Of a stretch of 64,000 bases of DNA, positions 16,732 to 25,535 are shown piece by piece; position 1 is the first letter of the stretch, and every line of letters starts with the position of its first letter. The notes below the pieces were generated by a model. That model ran no database searches and was not told the origin of the DNA. It saw nothing but the letters and a program-made list of their open reading frames with translations. Both the position numbers and the translations under genes were made by a program. Origin of the DNA: Halorubrum sp. CSM-61 (GTDB lineage Archaea; Halobacteriota; Halobacteria; Halobacteriales; Haloferacaceae); assembly GCF_003781945.1 (NCBI RefSeq), contig NZ_RJJW01000003.1, positions 258,260-322,259 of the forward strand. The letters are read 5' to 3'.

Positions 16732-17476
16732 GGCGCTCGCACTGACTCGCCAACCGATTCGATCGGACCCGAGCGATCGAGTTTCCGCTCCGGCGTCTCT
16801 GGAGCGCGGAATTCATATGAAAGCAGGTAATAGTGTGATCATATGATTTTAAATATGTATTCCCAAATCAGCAAATCATACTGAACTTATTCAATTAATA
16901 GTCGCGAATAGGTCTGTATAATTCACTCATATCTTCTGAATATCGCATATTCGACCAGTATACGCGGTTATAATAGTGGATTAAGGCCATCTGGAAGGGA
17001 TCTAAATATTCTTAAAAATAACGCTGAAAACGATCGACCGAGGAGACGAATCACGGCGGTATCTCTCGTCTACAACCGTCTAAAGCGATTTTCTCGACGA
17101 GCCGAGGTAGATCGGTCCCGAGTTTGAATCCCGCTCGGTACGCAGTCGTCTAGAAAAGTATCGGAAATATATTGTATATGCCAATTTGGTATGTCTCTAT
17201 TCCGCTGCTCATGCGTACTCACCCACGGTCGGGGCGTCGCGGTCACCATCGCGGCGCGGAACCGGATGTACCATCCTGATCGACGGCGTGGCGGGCGAGC
17301 TGCACGCGAGCGATCTCTTTCTCCTCGACCCCGATCTCACGTCCTGCAACAGGATGATACGTCGAGATTAGCAGATTTTTCACCTACTGAAAAGTAGTAA
17401 TTCAGCCTATACTTATCACGTATTTTCCTGATGGACGTGTTGCCCGACGGAGGGGTCGGGTGCTACCAGCAAGAAC
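16732..17476. other. AT-rich intergenic region
   Basis: This gap of about 745 bp is much richer in A/T than its surroundings, especially 16810-17200. The short open frames around 17190-17400 do not look like proteins. It could hold the promoter of the exported protein gene at 17477 and may be acquired DNA. I see no RNA gene, inverted repeat or transposase remnant. Confidence 0.5.
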
Positions 17477-19849
17477 ATGAGCGACTCAGATCAAACGGAG
17501 AAAGCGAGTGGAAACGGGCGAAAAACGGCGAACCGCCGGAGAGTGCTGCAGGGAATCGGCGCTGTCGGAATGAGCGGTTCCCTCGCGGGACTCGGAACGG
17601 CACAGCCCGACGAGGGGCAAGGCGAGGGACGGGGGCGCGGGAGTGAGAATCCCGGACGGGGGAGAAGCGAGATCCCGACCTCCACCCAGTTCTGGACGTA
17701 CAACAACTCCGACCTGTCGGTCGCGGAGCTCGTCTACGAGAGCGCCAACGCGGGCTACGACACCGTCGAACCGTACTATATCGACGACGAGGAGGCAGTC
17801 GCTACCGCGCTCGAGGAAACCGGGCTCGAACTGTCCAGCGCCCACGTCGGCATCGAGCAACTGGAGGACAATTTCGAGGAGACGATCGAGACGTACTCCG
17901 AGTTCGGTGCCGACGCGCTGATCCACGCCTACAAGGGCGACGGCACGTGGGAGAGCGAAGACGGTATCGTCGAATGGGCCGAGCGCGTCAACGAGATGGC
18001 GGACAGGGTCGCCGAGGAGGGGATGGAGTTCGGCTACCACAACCACGACCAGGAGTTCCAGACGATAGACGGGACGTTCGGGTTCGACATCTTCGCCCAG
18101 CACGTCAACGACAACGTCCACCTGCAGCTGGACGTCGGGTGGGCGCTCGTCGGCGGCGCCGACCCGGTCGCGGTCCTCAACAGACACCGGGACAAGGTCG
18201 GGTCGCTCCACATGAAGGACATGACCGCCGACGGGGAGTTCACCGAGATCGGCGAGGGCGACGTTAACATGACCGCGCTCGCGAACGTCGCCCGGAACAA
18301 CACGGACGTCGACTACCTCATCTACGAGTACGACGGGGCGCCCGAGCCGGTTCACTCCCTCTACTACGGCGCGGAGTACCTCGACCGGATAAACGGCCCA
18401 CAGGAGCGACCCCCGCGCGTCGTTCCGGGCGACGACGGGCTGAGCGGCGACCCGCCGTCGGACGCGACGGTCCTCTGGGACGGCGACGAGGCGACGCTCG
18501 AGGGCTGGGAGCACACCGACGGGAGCGAGGCGGAGTGGAACGAGGCCGAGGACGGCGAGTACTTCGAGGTGAACCTCGGTTCCGGTAACGTTCGGACGGG
18601 CGAGGCGTTCGGGGACTGTCACCTGCACCTCGAGTGGCGCGTCCCCGAGGAGTACGACGGCTACGTCGACGTCGAGAACGACGGCGACGGACAGACCCCG
18701 GGGAACAGCGGCGTCTTCCTGATGGAGACCTACGAGATTCAGGTGCTCCAGAGCCACGACAACCCCACCTACCCGAGCGGCTACGCCGGGTCGTTCTACC
18801 TCGCCTCGCCCGAGGGCGGCGCCGTGCCGCTGGTGTTGCCGATCAACCCGCCGGGCGAGTGGAACGCGTACGACGTCCTCTGGCGCGGCCCCCGGTTCGA
18901 CGACGGGGAGCTACAGCGGTATCCGCAGCTAACGGTGCTTTTCAACGGCGTCGCGGTCATCAACCACTTCGACGTTCCGGGACCCAACTACTGGGTCGAT
19001 CTGTTCGAAGACGAGTTCGACAACGATACCAACCCGCACCCGCAGGACGACGACGGGAACTTCCTCGAGGAGGCGCCCCTCGTTCTGCAGGACCACGGCG
19101 CGGAGACCGACGAGGTGCACTACCGGAACGTCTGGTACCGCGATCTGCCCGAGTCGCCCGTCGAGATCGACGACCCGAGCGACGTGCCGGACTACGACAG
19201 CGAACGGGGCGTCTGGGAGGAGCGCGAGGACTGGCCGGACCGCGACGCCGCGACGGACCTCGACCACCCGGACCACCCCGAGCAGATCGAGCCCGGCGAG
19301 GAGCCCGGCGACGCGCCGAGCGACGCCGACCTCCTGATCGACGACGAGCTCACGCTCGAACCGGGCGACGGCGACTGGACCAGCGACGAGGCGTACGGCG
19401 ACGCGCAGATCCACGTCGAGTTCCGCGTCCCCGAGGACGTCGAGGGAGACGGCACGGACCGGGGCAACAGCGGCGTCCTGCTGTTCGGGCGGTACGAGCT
19501 CCAGATCCTCGACACCTACATGAACCGCGTCGACCTTGACGAGTGGGCGGGCGCGTACGTCGATCAGGCGCCGCCCCACCACGACGCCGTCCGTCGCCCC
19601 GGGGAGTGGCAGCAGCTCGACATAGTCTGGCAGGGGCCGCGGTTCGAGGACGGCGACCTCGTACGGGAGGCCCAGACCACCGCGTTCCTGAACGGCGTCG
19701 CCGTCCAGACGCGACTGCAGGTCGAGGGGCCGAACGCCGACGGCTCGCTCGACGAGTACGAGGCCCACGACTCGGAGCTGCCGCTCCGCCTCACGGAAGA
19801 GGGGAGCCGGATGCAGTTCCGCAACACGTGGGCGCGATCGCTCGACTGA
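17477..19849 (+). CDS. Exported TIM-barrel protein with two DUF1080 domains
   Basis: The 790-aa protein begins with a twin-arginine signal (RRRVLQGIGAVGMSGSLAGLG, residues about 22-42; no lipobox), so it is exported folded. Residues about 70-305 form a sugar-phosphate isomerase/epimerase-like TIM barrel (YDTVEPYYI, SSAHVGIEQ, GYHNHDQEF, LQLDVGWALV, SLHMKDM, YEYDGAPEP). Residues about 330-575 and 620-790 are two DUF1080 (3-keto-disaccharide hydrolase, LamG-like) domains, each with the GNSGV(F/L)L...YE(I/L)Q(V/I)L motif. DUF1080 proteins act on glycosides, so extracellular carbohydrate processing is likely. Fusing a barrel with two DUF1080 domains is uncommon. It has no operon partner. Confidence 0.82.
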   Translation: MSDSDQTEKASGNGRKTANRRRVLQGIGAVGMSGSLAGLGTAQPDEGQGEGRGRGSENPGRGRSEIPTSTQFWTYNNSDLSVAELVYESANAGYDTVEPYYIDDEEAVATALEETGLELSSAHVGIEQLEDNFEETIETYSEFGADALIHAYKGDGTWESEDGIVEWAERVNEMADRVAEEGMEFGYHNHDQEFQTIDGTFGFDIFAQHVNDNVHLQLDVGWALVGGADPVAVLNRHRDKVGSLHMKDMTADGEFTEIGEGDVNMTALANVARNNTDVDYLIYEYDGAPEPVHSLYYGAEYLDRINGPQERPPRVVPGDDGLSGDPPSDATVLWDGDEATLEGWEHTDGSEAEWNEAEDGEYFEVNLGSGNVRTGEAFGDCHLHLEWRVPEEYDGYVDVENDGDGQTPGNSGVFLMETYEIQVLQSHDNPTYPSGYAGSFYLASPEGGAVPLVLPINPPGEWNAYDVLWRGPRFDDGELQRYPQLTVLFNGVAVINHFDVPGPNYWVDLFEDEFDNDTNPHPQDDDGNFLEEAPLVLQDHGAETDEVHYRNVWYRDLPESPVEIDDPSDVPDYDSERGVWEEREDWPDRDAATDLDHPDHPEQIEPGEEPGDAPSDADLLIDDELTLEPGDGDWTSDEAYGDAQIHVEFRVPEDVEGDGTDRGNSGVLLFGRYELQILDTYMNRVDLDEWAGAYVDQAPPHHDAVRRPGEWQQLDIVWQGPRFEDGDLVREAQTTAFLNGVAVQTRLQVEGPNADGSLDEYEAHDSELPLRLTEEGSRMQFRNTWARSLD

Positions 19850-20010
19850 TCGCCTCGGGCTCACCCGCCTCATCGCGGCTTCTGTTTATTTCGGGCGTCG
19901 AGGAACTGCCGGTCGCCGAGCGGTTCTTTCGCGTTCCTGGAAACGATCCAGAACCCGGGTTAACCTCCGGTTATTCACGACGAAAATCGGGAGAAGGGGT
20001 CGAATGAGGA

Positions 20011-20085
20011 TGCTCCGGCTGGGATTCGAACCCAGGTCATCACCGTGAGAGGGTGATATGATTGGCCGGACTACACCACCAGAGC
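20011..20085 (-). tRNA. tRNA-Glu (anticodon CTC)
   Basis: This 75-nt gene folds as a cloverleaf: acceptor GCTCTGG/CCGGAGC (one T-G pair) with discriminator A; the D-arm GTGTAGTCCGGCCAATCAT typical of haloarchaeal tRNA-Glu; anticodon stem TCACC/GGTGA with loop CTCTCAC, anticodon CTC; and T-arm CTGGG-TTCGAAT-CCCAG. CCA is not encoded and there is no intron. Confidence 0.95.
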
Positions 20086-20217
20086 GCACGTCCGTTCGAC
20101 GCAATTACGGGTACGGCAGGATATTGTAAAACAGTTCCGTTTCGCCCCCGCCATGTCCCGGTTTACCGTGGCCAGAAGTCTCTCTGTCGCCGACGGAACG
20201 CGTCGCTCACGTCGACT

Positions 20218-21282
20218 TCACACGTCGACCGCGAAGGGGGCGGCGTCGCCCGCGTCCTCGGCGATCGCGGCGAGGAGGTCGGCCACGGCGTCGAGGTCGC
20301 CGGTGTCGACCACCTCGACCGGCGTGTGCATGTAGCGGTTCGGGATGGAGACGGTGAGCGACGGGACGCCGCCTCTGGAGGTGTAGAAGGCGTCGGCGTC
20401 GGTGCCGGTCCGAGAGCCCGCCGCCTGCAGCTGCACGTCGATGTCGGCGGCGTCGGCGGCGTCGCGCGCGAGGTCGACGAGGACGGGGTGGTTCGCGCTG
20501 CCGCGAGCGATCACGGGGCCGGCGCCGAGCTCGACCGGGCCCTGGTGCTCGCGGTCGACGTCGGGGTTGTCGGTAGCGTGGGTGACGTCGACGGCGACGA
20601 ACGCGTCCACCGCGTCGAGGTCGACGCCGACCATCTGCGCGCCCTTGAGCCCGACCTCCTCCTGTACCGTGGAGGCGGCGTAGACGGTGGCGTCGGCGTT
20701 GCGTTCGGCGGCGCGCCGGAGCCCTTCCGCGGCCGCCCACGTGCCTGTCCGGTTGTCGATCCCGCGGGCGGCGATCCGGTCGCCGACCAACTCCTCCACT
20801 TCGGTCGAGAACGTGACGGGATCGCCGATCTCGACGTGTTCGCCGGCCTCCTCGGCGTCGGTCGCGCCGATGTCGACGAACTGGCCGGCGATCTCCTCGT
20901 ACTCGTCCGTCGAGGCGTCGCGCAGATGGATCGCGGTCTGCCCGATCACGCCCTGGACCGGCTCGTCCGCGTGGACGGTGACGTGCTGGCCCTTCGAGAC
21001 GGTTCGGTCGGAGCCGCCGATCCGGGCGATTCGAAGGAAGCCCTCGTCGAGCACGTCGCGGACGATGAAGCCGATCTCGTCGGCGTGGCCCGTCAGGGCG
21101 ACGGTGGGCGCGTCGGGGTCGCCCTCGTGGACGGCGACGGCGTTGCCGTAGGCGTCGACGGAGACCTCGTCGGCGAAGCCGCGGACGTAGTCGGTCCAGA
21201 CCCGCTGGCTCGGGGTCTCGAAGCCGGAGGGGCTGGCGGTCGCGAGCAGATCGTCGAGGAACGCTCTCTGGGAGCCGCGCAT
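20218..21282 (-). CDS. M42-family metallo-aminopeptidase
   Basis: The 354-aa cytoplasmic protein belongs to the M42 (TET aminopeptidase / endoglucanase-like) family, zinc- or cobalt-dependent, forming large tetrahedral complexes that trim peptides. Seen motifs: DLLATASPSGFE at the N-terminus, VALTGHADEIGFIV (first metal His), RGIDNRTGTWAA (bridging Asp), STVQEEVGLKGAQM (catalytic and metal Glu), FVAVDVTHATDNP (metal Asp), and SRGGVPSLTVSIPNRYMHTPVE (metal His), all in family order. Its length is normal. It stands alone, divergent from the DUF2342 gene. Confidence 0.9.
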   Translation of the reverse strand: MRGSQRAFLDDLLATASPSGFETPSQRVWTDYVRGFADEVSVDAYGNAVAVHEGDPDAPTVALTGHADEIGFIVRDVLDEGFLRIARIGGSDRTVSKGQHVTVHADEPVQGVIGQTAIHLRDASTDEYEEIAGQFVDIGATDAEEAGEHVEIGDPVTFSTEVEELVGDRIAARGIDNRTGTWAAAEGLRRAAERNADATVYAASTVQEEVGLKGAQMVGVDLDAVDAFVAVDVTHATDNPDVDREHQGPVELGAGPVIARGSANHPVLVDLARDAADAADIDVQLQAAGSRTGTDADAFYTSRGGVPSLTVSIPNRYMHTPVEVVDTGDLDAVADLLAAIAEDAGDAAPFAVDV

Positions 21283-21434
21283 ACGCGTGGCTGAATCCGG
21301 CGGTCGGCAAGAAACCGCCGATACGGGGCGGCGAGACGGTGGAAGGGTTCGGAGCGTCGGAGCGGCGAGATCGCGGAACGCGCTGACAGCTCCACCGACA
21401 CAAGGGACTTGAGGCGTGCTCCCCTCCGGTTCGC

Positions 21435-22574
21435 ATGGACATTCTCCGAAGCCTCCGAACCGTCTCCGAGGCCAGCGGGCCGGGCGTCGTCGACTGGGAG
21501 CGGGCGGCGGCCGCCGCGAAGGAGGGCACCGACCCCGGATCGCTCGCGCTCACCGACGCGGACCGGGCGGGGTACGCGACCGACGTGCGCGATGCGCGGG
21601 CCCGGCTCCGCGAGGTGGCGGGGCTCGAGTTCGACGTGCCGGACGCGATCGAGGTGCAGAACCGTCATCACTGGATCGACGCCAGCGTCGGCACGTTCCG
21701 GAACGTGATGGCGCCGATCGAGGCGGCCGCGACCGGGGACGGGGAGTCGATCGGGGCGACCGACGGAATCGGCGACCCAGCCGGCGGAGTCGGCGGGTCG
21801 AGCGGCGGGATCGTCGAGCCCACCGGGGGGCCCGTAGGCCTCCCGAGCGGCGACCTCACGCGGGAATTCGTCCGGGACGTCTCGCGGGTCGCGAACACGG
21901 GATCGATGGCGTTCACGCTCGGCTTCCTCGCGCGCAACGTGCTCGGCCAGTACGACCCGCTGCTCTTGGCCGACGAGCCCGACGCCGACCACGGGCTCTA
22001 CTTCGTCCACCCGAACATCGTCGAGGTCGCGAGGTCGCTCGACGTCGATTTCCCGCGATTCAGGCGCTGGATCGCCTTCCACGAGGTGACGCACGCGGCC
22101 GAGTTCGGCGCGGCGCCGTGGCTTCCCGAGTACCTCGAATCGCGGGTCGAGCAGGGGATCGAGGGGCTCACGGGCGGCGCGGGAGAGGCCGGCCGCGGCG
22201 GACTGACGGCGGGCAATCTCCCGGTCGACGCCCTCGACACCGAGCCGTTCGCGGAGCTGCAGGCGGCGATGACGGCGGTCGAGGGGTACGCCGAGGTGCT
22301 GATGGACCGCGCGTTCGACGGCGAGTACGCCGACCTCCGCCGGAAGCTCGACGAGCGTCGGGGCGGGGGGAACCCCGTTCAGCGGCTCGCGCGCCGGCTG
22401 CTCGGGCTGGGACTGAAGCGCCGGCAGTACGAGCAGGGCGCCGCCTTCTTCCGCGAGGTCGTCGACGCCCGGGGGATCGAGGCGGCGGGCGCCGTCTGGG
22501 AGCGTCCCGAGAATCTCCCGACACGCGCCGAACTCGACGATCCCGCGGCGTGGCTGGTGCGCGTCGATCCCTGA
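21435..22574 (+). CDS. Zinc-dependent metalloprotease of the DUF2342 family
   Basis: The 379-aa protein carries the zinc-protease motif HEVTH (about residues 216-220, FHEVTHAAEFGAAPWL) with the helix-rich surroundings of the DUF2342 / 'coenzyme F420 biosynthesis-associated' family: an N-terminal IEVQNRHHWIDASVGTFRNVM, GQYDPLLL, and C-terminal AVEGYAEVLMDRAFDG and KRRQYEQGAAFFREVVDARG. A Gly/Ser-rich stretch (residues about 105-135) is a likely linker. There is no signal peptide. The substrate is unknown; the family name reflects co-occurrence, not demonstrated activity. Confidence 0.82.
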   Translation: MDILRSLRTVSEASGPGVVDWERAAAAAKEGTDPGSLALTDADRAGYATDVRDARARLREVAGLEFDVPDAIEVQNRHHWIDASVGTFRNVMAPIEAAATGDGESIGATDGIGDPAGGVGGSSGGIVEPTGGPVGLPSGDLTREFVRDVSRVANTGSMAFTLGFLARNVLGQYDPLLLADEPDADHGLYFVHPNIVEVARSLDVDFPRFRRWIAFHEVTHAAEFGAAPWLPEYLESRVEQGIEGLTGGAGEAGRGGLTAGNLPVDALDTEPFAELQAAMTAVEGYAEVLMDRAFDGEYADLRRKLDERRGGGNPVQRLARRLLGLGLKRRQYEQGAAFFREVVDARGIEAAGAVWERPENLPTRAELDDPAAWLVRVDP

Positions 22575-22600
22575 GGGGTCAATCGGTGAACAAAATGAAT

Positions 22601-23050
22601 GCGGTGGCGCGTGCCTGCGAGCGCCCTGATAAGGGCGCGAGGAGCACGCGCGAGGGAGTCGGGCGCGACGAGGGCGACCGAGGGGAGCCCGACAGACGCG
22701 CCCGACGAGGCTGGGGAGGCGTGAGGCTGCGGTGCTGTGCGGGGCGGGACTCAAAGGGGCAGCCGCGAGGCGGGCAGAGGCGACGCAAGCATCGCAACGT
22801 GTGAGTGGAGCGAACGAGTGAGGAGCGCAGCGAGCGTCTGCCCGCCTCGCGGCTGGGGCTTTGGAGGTCTCGTCGGCGACACCGATAGCGTCACTCACGT
22901 ACGGCCGAGCGGCTGGGGCTTTGGAGGTCTCGTCGGCGACACCGATAGCGTCACTCACGTACGGCCTCGCGGCTGGGGCTTTGGAGATGTTCACCGCTGA
23001 TCCGTCGGCAGGTGCTTATAAGCGAACGGCTGGGGCTTTGGCGGTGTTCA
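22601..23050 (-). repeat. Modular hairpin element, copy B (longest)
   Basis: This has the same block order as copies A and C, reading on the minus strand. It begins with four GGCTGGGGCTTTGG cores on the + strand at 22851, 22911, 22971 and 23028, two of them in an exact-period 60-bp tandem (22861-22920 and 22921-22980, differing at only two bases). Next is a perfect 18-bp stem (22760-22777 with 22838-22855), the block holding GGGACTCAAAGGGGCAGCCG, then GGTGCTGTGCGGGG and GAGGCTGGGGAGGCG, and the tail ending near 22601 with its own hairpin (GCGCCCTGATAAGGGCGC, 22621-22638). It is not coding, although several long frames cross it. Confidence 0.82.
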
Positions 23051-23076
23051 CCGCCGATCCACTACACCACCGATCC

Positions 23077-23571
23077 TCACGCCAGTCGCTTATCGCGGAA
23101 CGCCCGAATGACGTCCTGCCGGGCGATGATCCCCACAATTCTCCCGTCATCATCGACGACCGGCACCCGGTTGATGTTCGGGTCGTCGCCGGAGAGCAGA
23201 TCGAGCACCTCGTTCACGTCGGTGTCGGGCGAGACGGTCGCCGCGTCGGTGCTCATCACCTCGGAGATCGGCTTGTCCGCGTTCCGGACCATGTCGACGC
23301 CCAGGTCGAGGTCGGCCCACGGCGCCTTCACCTGATAGGTGAGCGTGTCGACGAACGGGGGAAGCCCGATCGGGATCCACAGCGTCTCGTCGTCGGGCTC
23401 GAACAGGTCGACGAGGTCGGACTCGGTGACGACGCCGACCAGCCGGTCCTCGTCGTCGACGACGGGGAAGCCGCTGAACTCGTAGCGAGCGAACTTCTTG
23501 AACACGTCGGCGACGTCGTCGTCCGGCGAGACGGTCTTCACGTCGGACTCCATCAGGTCGCGAGCTTGCAT
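23077..23571 (-). CDS. Two-CBS-domain protein
   Basis: The 164-aa soluble protein consists of two CBS domains: residues about 1-62 (LMESDVKTVSPDDDVADVFKKF; YEFSGFPVVDDEDRLVGVVTESDLVD) and about 92-162 (ISEVMSTDAATVSPDTDVNEVLDLL; INRVPVVDDDGRIVGIIARQDVIRAF). The pair would form one Bateman module binding adenosyl ligands. I start at MQARDLMES (23571), since the upstream frame runs into the tRNA-Met gene. It has no catalytic domain; it probably senses energy state for an unknown partner. Confidence 0.88.
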   Translation of the reverse strand: MQARDLMESDVKTVSPDDDVADVFKKFARYEFSGFPVVDDEDRLVGVVTESDLVDLFEPDDETLWIPIGLPPFVDTLTYQVKAPWADLDLGVDMVRNADKPISEVMSTDAATVSPDTDVNEVLDLLSGDDPNINRVPVVDDDGRIVGIIARQDVIRAFRDKRLA

Positions 23572-23694
23572 ACGGTCGCCGTCGCGTCGCTGATGGGTAG
23601 GCGTTTCGGCCGGCGTATCGGCCGACGTCGCGCTCGGAGAATCGGTCGTGACCCGCGACGAGATGTCGACGCCGCTCGGGATATGAAAACTGAG

Positions 23695-23848
23695 TGGCCG
23701 GGGTGGGCTCCGAACCCACGATCTCCGCATGTCCCAGGTCCGAGGCTCGGCGGAGCCACGGGAAGGACGCGGACGCTTCCAAGGCGTCACCGCACCGAAT
23801 CTCCGAACCCTATGAGTGCGGCGCTATGTCCAGCTAAGCCACCCGGCC
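23695..23848 (-). tRNA. Intron-containing elongator tRNA-Met (anticodon CAT)
   Basis: This 154-bp gene has perfectly paired acceptor arms GGCCGGG/CCCGGCC and discriminator A, a D-arm with GCTTAGCTGGACATAGC, anticodon stem CCGCA/TGCGG with loop CTCATAA after splicing, and T-arm GTGGG-TTCGGAG-CCCAC. About 80 nt (roughly 23731-23810) interrupt the anticodon loop just after position 37, the usual site of the archaeal elongator tRNA-Met intron removed by the tRNA splicing endonuclease. Exact splice points are estimated. Confidence 0.92.
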
Positions 23849-24026
23849 TCACCCTTTCGTACCGCGATGATACCCTTTAACCTTCCCATCCGTCGGAAGG
23901 TTGCGAACCCGTGACAGAGTCGCCGCGGGCGATCCGGCGGCGAGATCGATCCGATTCCGACCCCTCCGCGACCACGGTCGACGCGGACCCCGCGGATTTA
24001 TGGCCGACGGGTCGGATCTCCGCGGT

Positions 24027-25406
24027 ATGAGCCTTCCCGAACTGCTCGCGGGGACCGTCGGCGACGAGGAGGTCGTGGCCGAGGTCCCGCTCGGGGGAGC
24101 CGACCGACTCGCGGTCACGCCGACGCGGACGCTCGTCTATCGCGGCGACGGCCTGCTGTCGGACGAGTCGGTCGCGGAGTACTCCCACGACGTCGAGCGC
24201 ATCGCGGTCTCGACGGGTCGCCGCAAGGCGAAACTCACCCTCGGTTACGGCCTCGACGGCGACGAGACGATCTCGGTGCCGGCCAAGCGCGCCGACGACG
24301 TGCTCCACCCGATCCTCGCCGGCGTCCTCTCCGCGACGGGCGTCACCGGGCCCGGCGAGTCCGTCGTCCGCACCTTCCGCTTCTCCGAGCTCACGCTCGT
24401 CGTCACCAGCGACCGGCTGGTCAAACACGTCGGCTCCGCCGTCTGGGACGAGGAGTTCGAGGAGTTCGCCTACGACGACATCACCGACCTCGACTTCGAG
24501 GAGGGGACCGTCGCCACCGCCGTCGTGTTGACCCACGGCGGGCGCTCCGAGCGGTTCAAGGCCCCCAACGAGTCCGCCCGGGCGGTCCGGGAGACGCTCG
24601 TCGACGCCGTCTGCACGTATCACGGCGTCGACAGCCTCGAGGAGTTCCGCGTGACCGTCGCCGAGGAAGGCGACGACGAGGCGGCCGCCGGGGAAGCGGA
24701 CGCCGGCGGCACCACCGACTTCGGCGAGGGCCCCGACCCGCTGTCGGCGTCGCCGGTCGCCGACGCGGAGGCGGAAGCGGAGGGGGCCGACGCACCTCCG
24801 GAATCGGGCGACGAGACGGCTCCGGAGTCGGGATCCGGGGCGACCCCGGAAGCCGGATCCGTGGCGGAGGCGGAACCCGAAACGCCCCACGAGGACGGGA
24901 CGGAACCCGCGTCCGGAAGCGGGGCGTCGGTAGACGAGGGTGCGGTCGGTGCGGGAACGGGTACCGTCGAGGAATCGACCGCCGATCGCGCGATCGACTC
25001 CGACCCGCTCGGCGACGATCCGCTCGACGACGATCCGCTGGCTGACGACCCGCTCTCCGACGACTCGGTCGCGGACCCGGTGACGGACTCGGCTGCCGAG
25101 GCCGACCCGGCGGCGGGATCGACGACCGACTTCGCGGACGACGCGGCGGGAGAGGCGACTGCGGAGGAGATCGCGTCGACCGGGGCGGCCGATCCGGCGG
25201 GCGCCGCCGACGCACCGGACGAACCCGGGCCGGCCGACGCGGACGCCTTCGACGGCTCGCCGTTCGAGAGCGCCGGCGTCGAGGGAGAGGACCTCGCGAC
25301 CGAAGTGGCCGAGCTGCGCCACACAGTCGAGCAGCAGTCCGAGCGCCTCGACAGGCAGTCCGCGCTGATCGAACAGCTGATCGAGGAGCTCCGCCGCGGT
25401 CGCTGA
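24027..25406 (+). CDS. Haloarchaeal PH-like (DUF7115) protein with acidic tail and coiled coil
   Basis: The 459-aa soluble protein has three parts. Residues about 1-210 are two beta-rich, PH-like repeats (RLAVTPTRTLVYRGDGLLSDESVAEY; ELTLVVTSDRLVKHVGSAVWDEEFEEFAYDDITDLDF). Residues about 215-420 are a very acidic, Ala/Gly/Ser/Pro-rich, low-complexity linker with a DDPL repeat. Residues about 430-459 are a short coiled coil (LATEVAELRHTVEQQSERLD). I start at MSLPELLAG (24027), since upstream sequence is unlike protein. The family name is remembered and the function unknown. Confidence 0.7.
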   Translation: MSLPELLAGTVGDEEVVAEVPLGGADRLAVTPTRTLVYRGDGLLSDESVAEYSHDVERIAVSTGRRKAKLTLGYGLDGDETISVPAKRADDVLHPILAGVLSATGVTGPGESVVRTFRFSELTLVVTSDRLVKHVGSAVWDEEFEEFAYDDITDLDFEEGTVATAVVLTHGGRSERFKAPNESARAVRETLVDAVCTYHGVDSLEEFRVTVAEEGDDEAAAGEADAGGTTDFGEGPDPLSASPVADAEAEAEGADAPPESGDETAPESGSGATPEAGSVAEAEPETPHEDGTEPASGSGASVDEGAVGAGTGTVEESTADRAIDSDPLGDDPLDDDPLADDPLSDDSVADPVTDSAAEADPAAGSTTDFADDAAGEATAEEIASTGAADPAGAADAPDEPGPADADAFDGSPFESAGVEGEDLATEVAELRHTVEQQSERLDRQSALIEQLIEELRRGR

Positions 25407-25535
25407 CCCCGGCTCGGCGGTCGGTGATCTCGGGCTCGCCGATCCGGCCTTTCCGCCCCCGGTTTTCCGCCCCCGGTTCTCTCGGGCGATAGTTGCAGGA
25501 GTCCATTTTTAACTACGAGGGAAAACCGTCGGACA

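Noticed and set aside
17186-17397. Two overlapping small frames upstream of the exported protein gene
   Set aside because: They overlap each other in different frames and have no motif; the region reads as AT-rich non-coding.
22851-22980. Possible CRISPR array in copy B
   Set aside because: The repeated unit is 60 bp with near-identical whole units rather than short repeats separated by unique spacers, and no cas gene is near.
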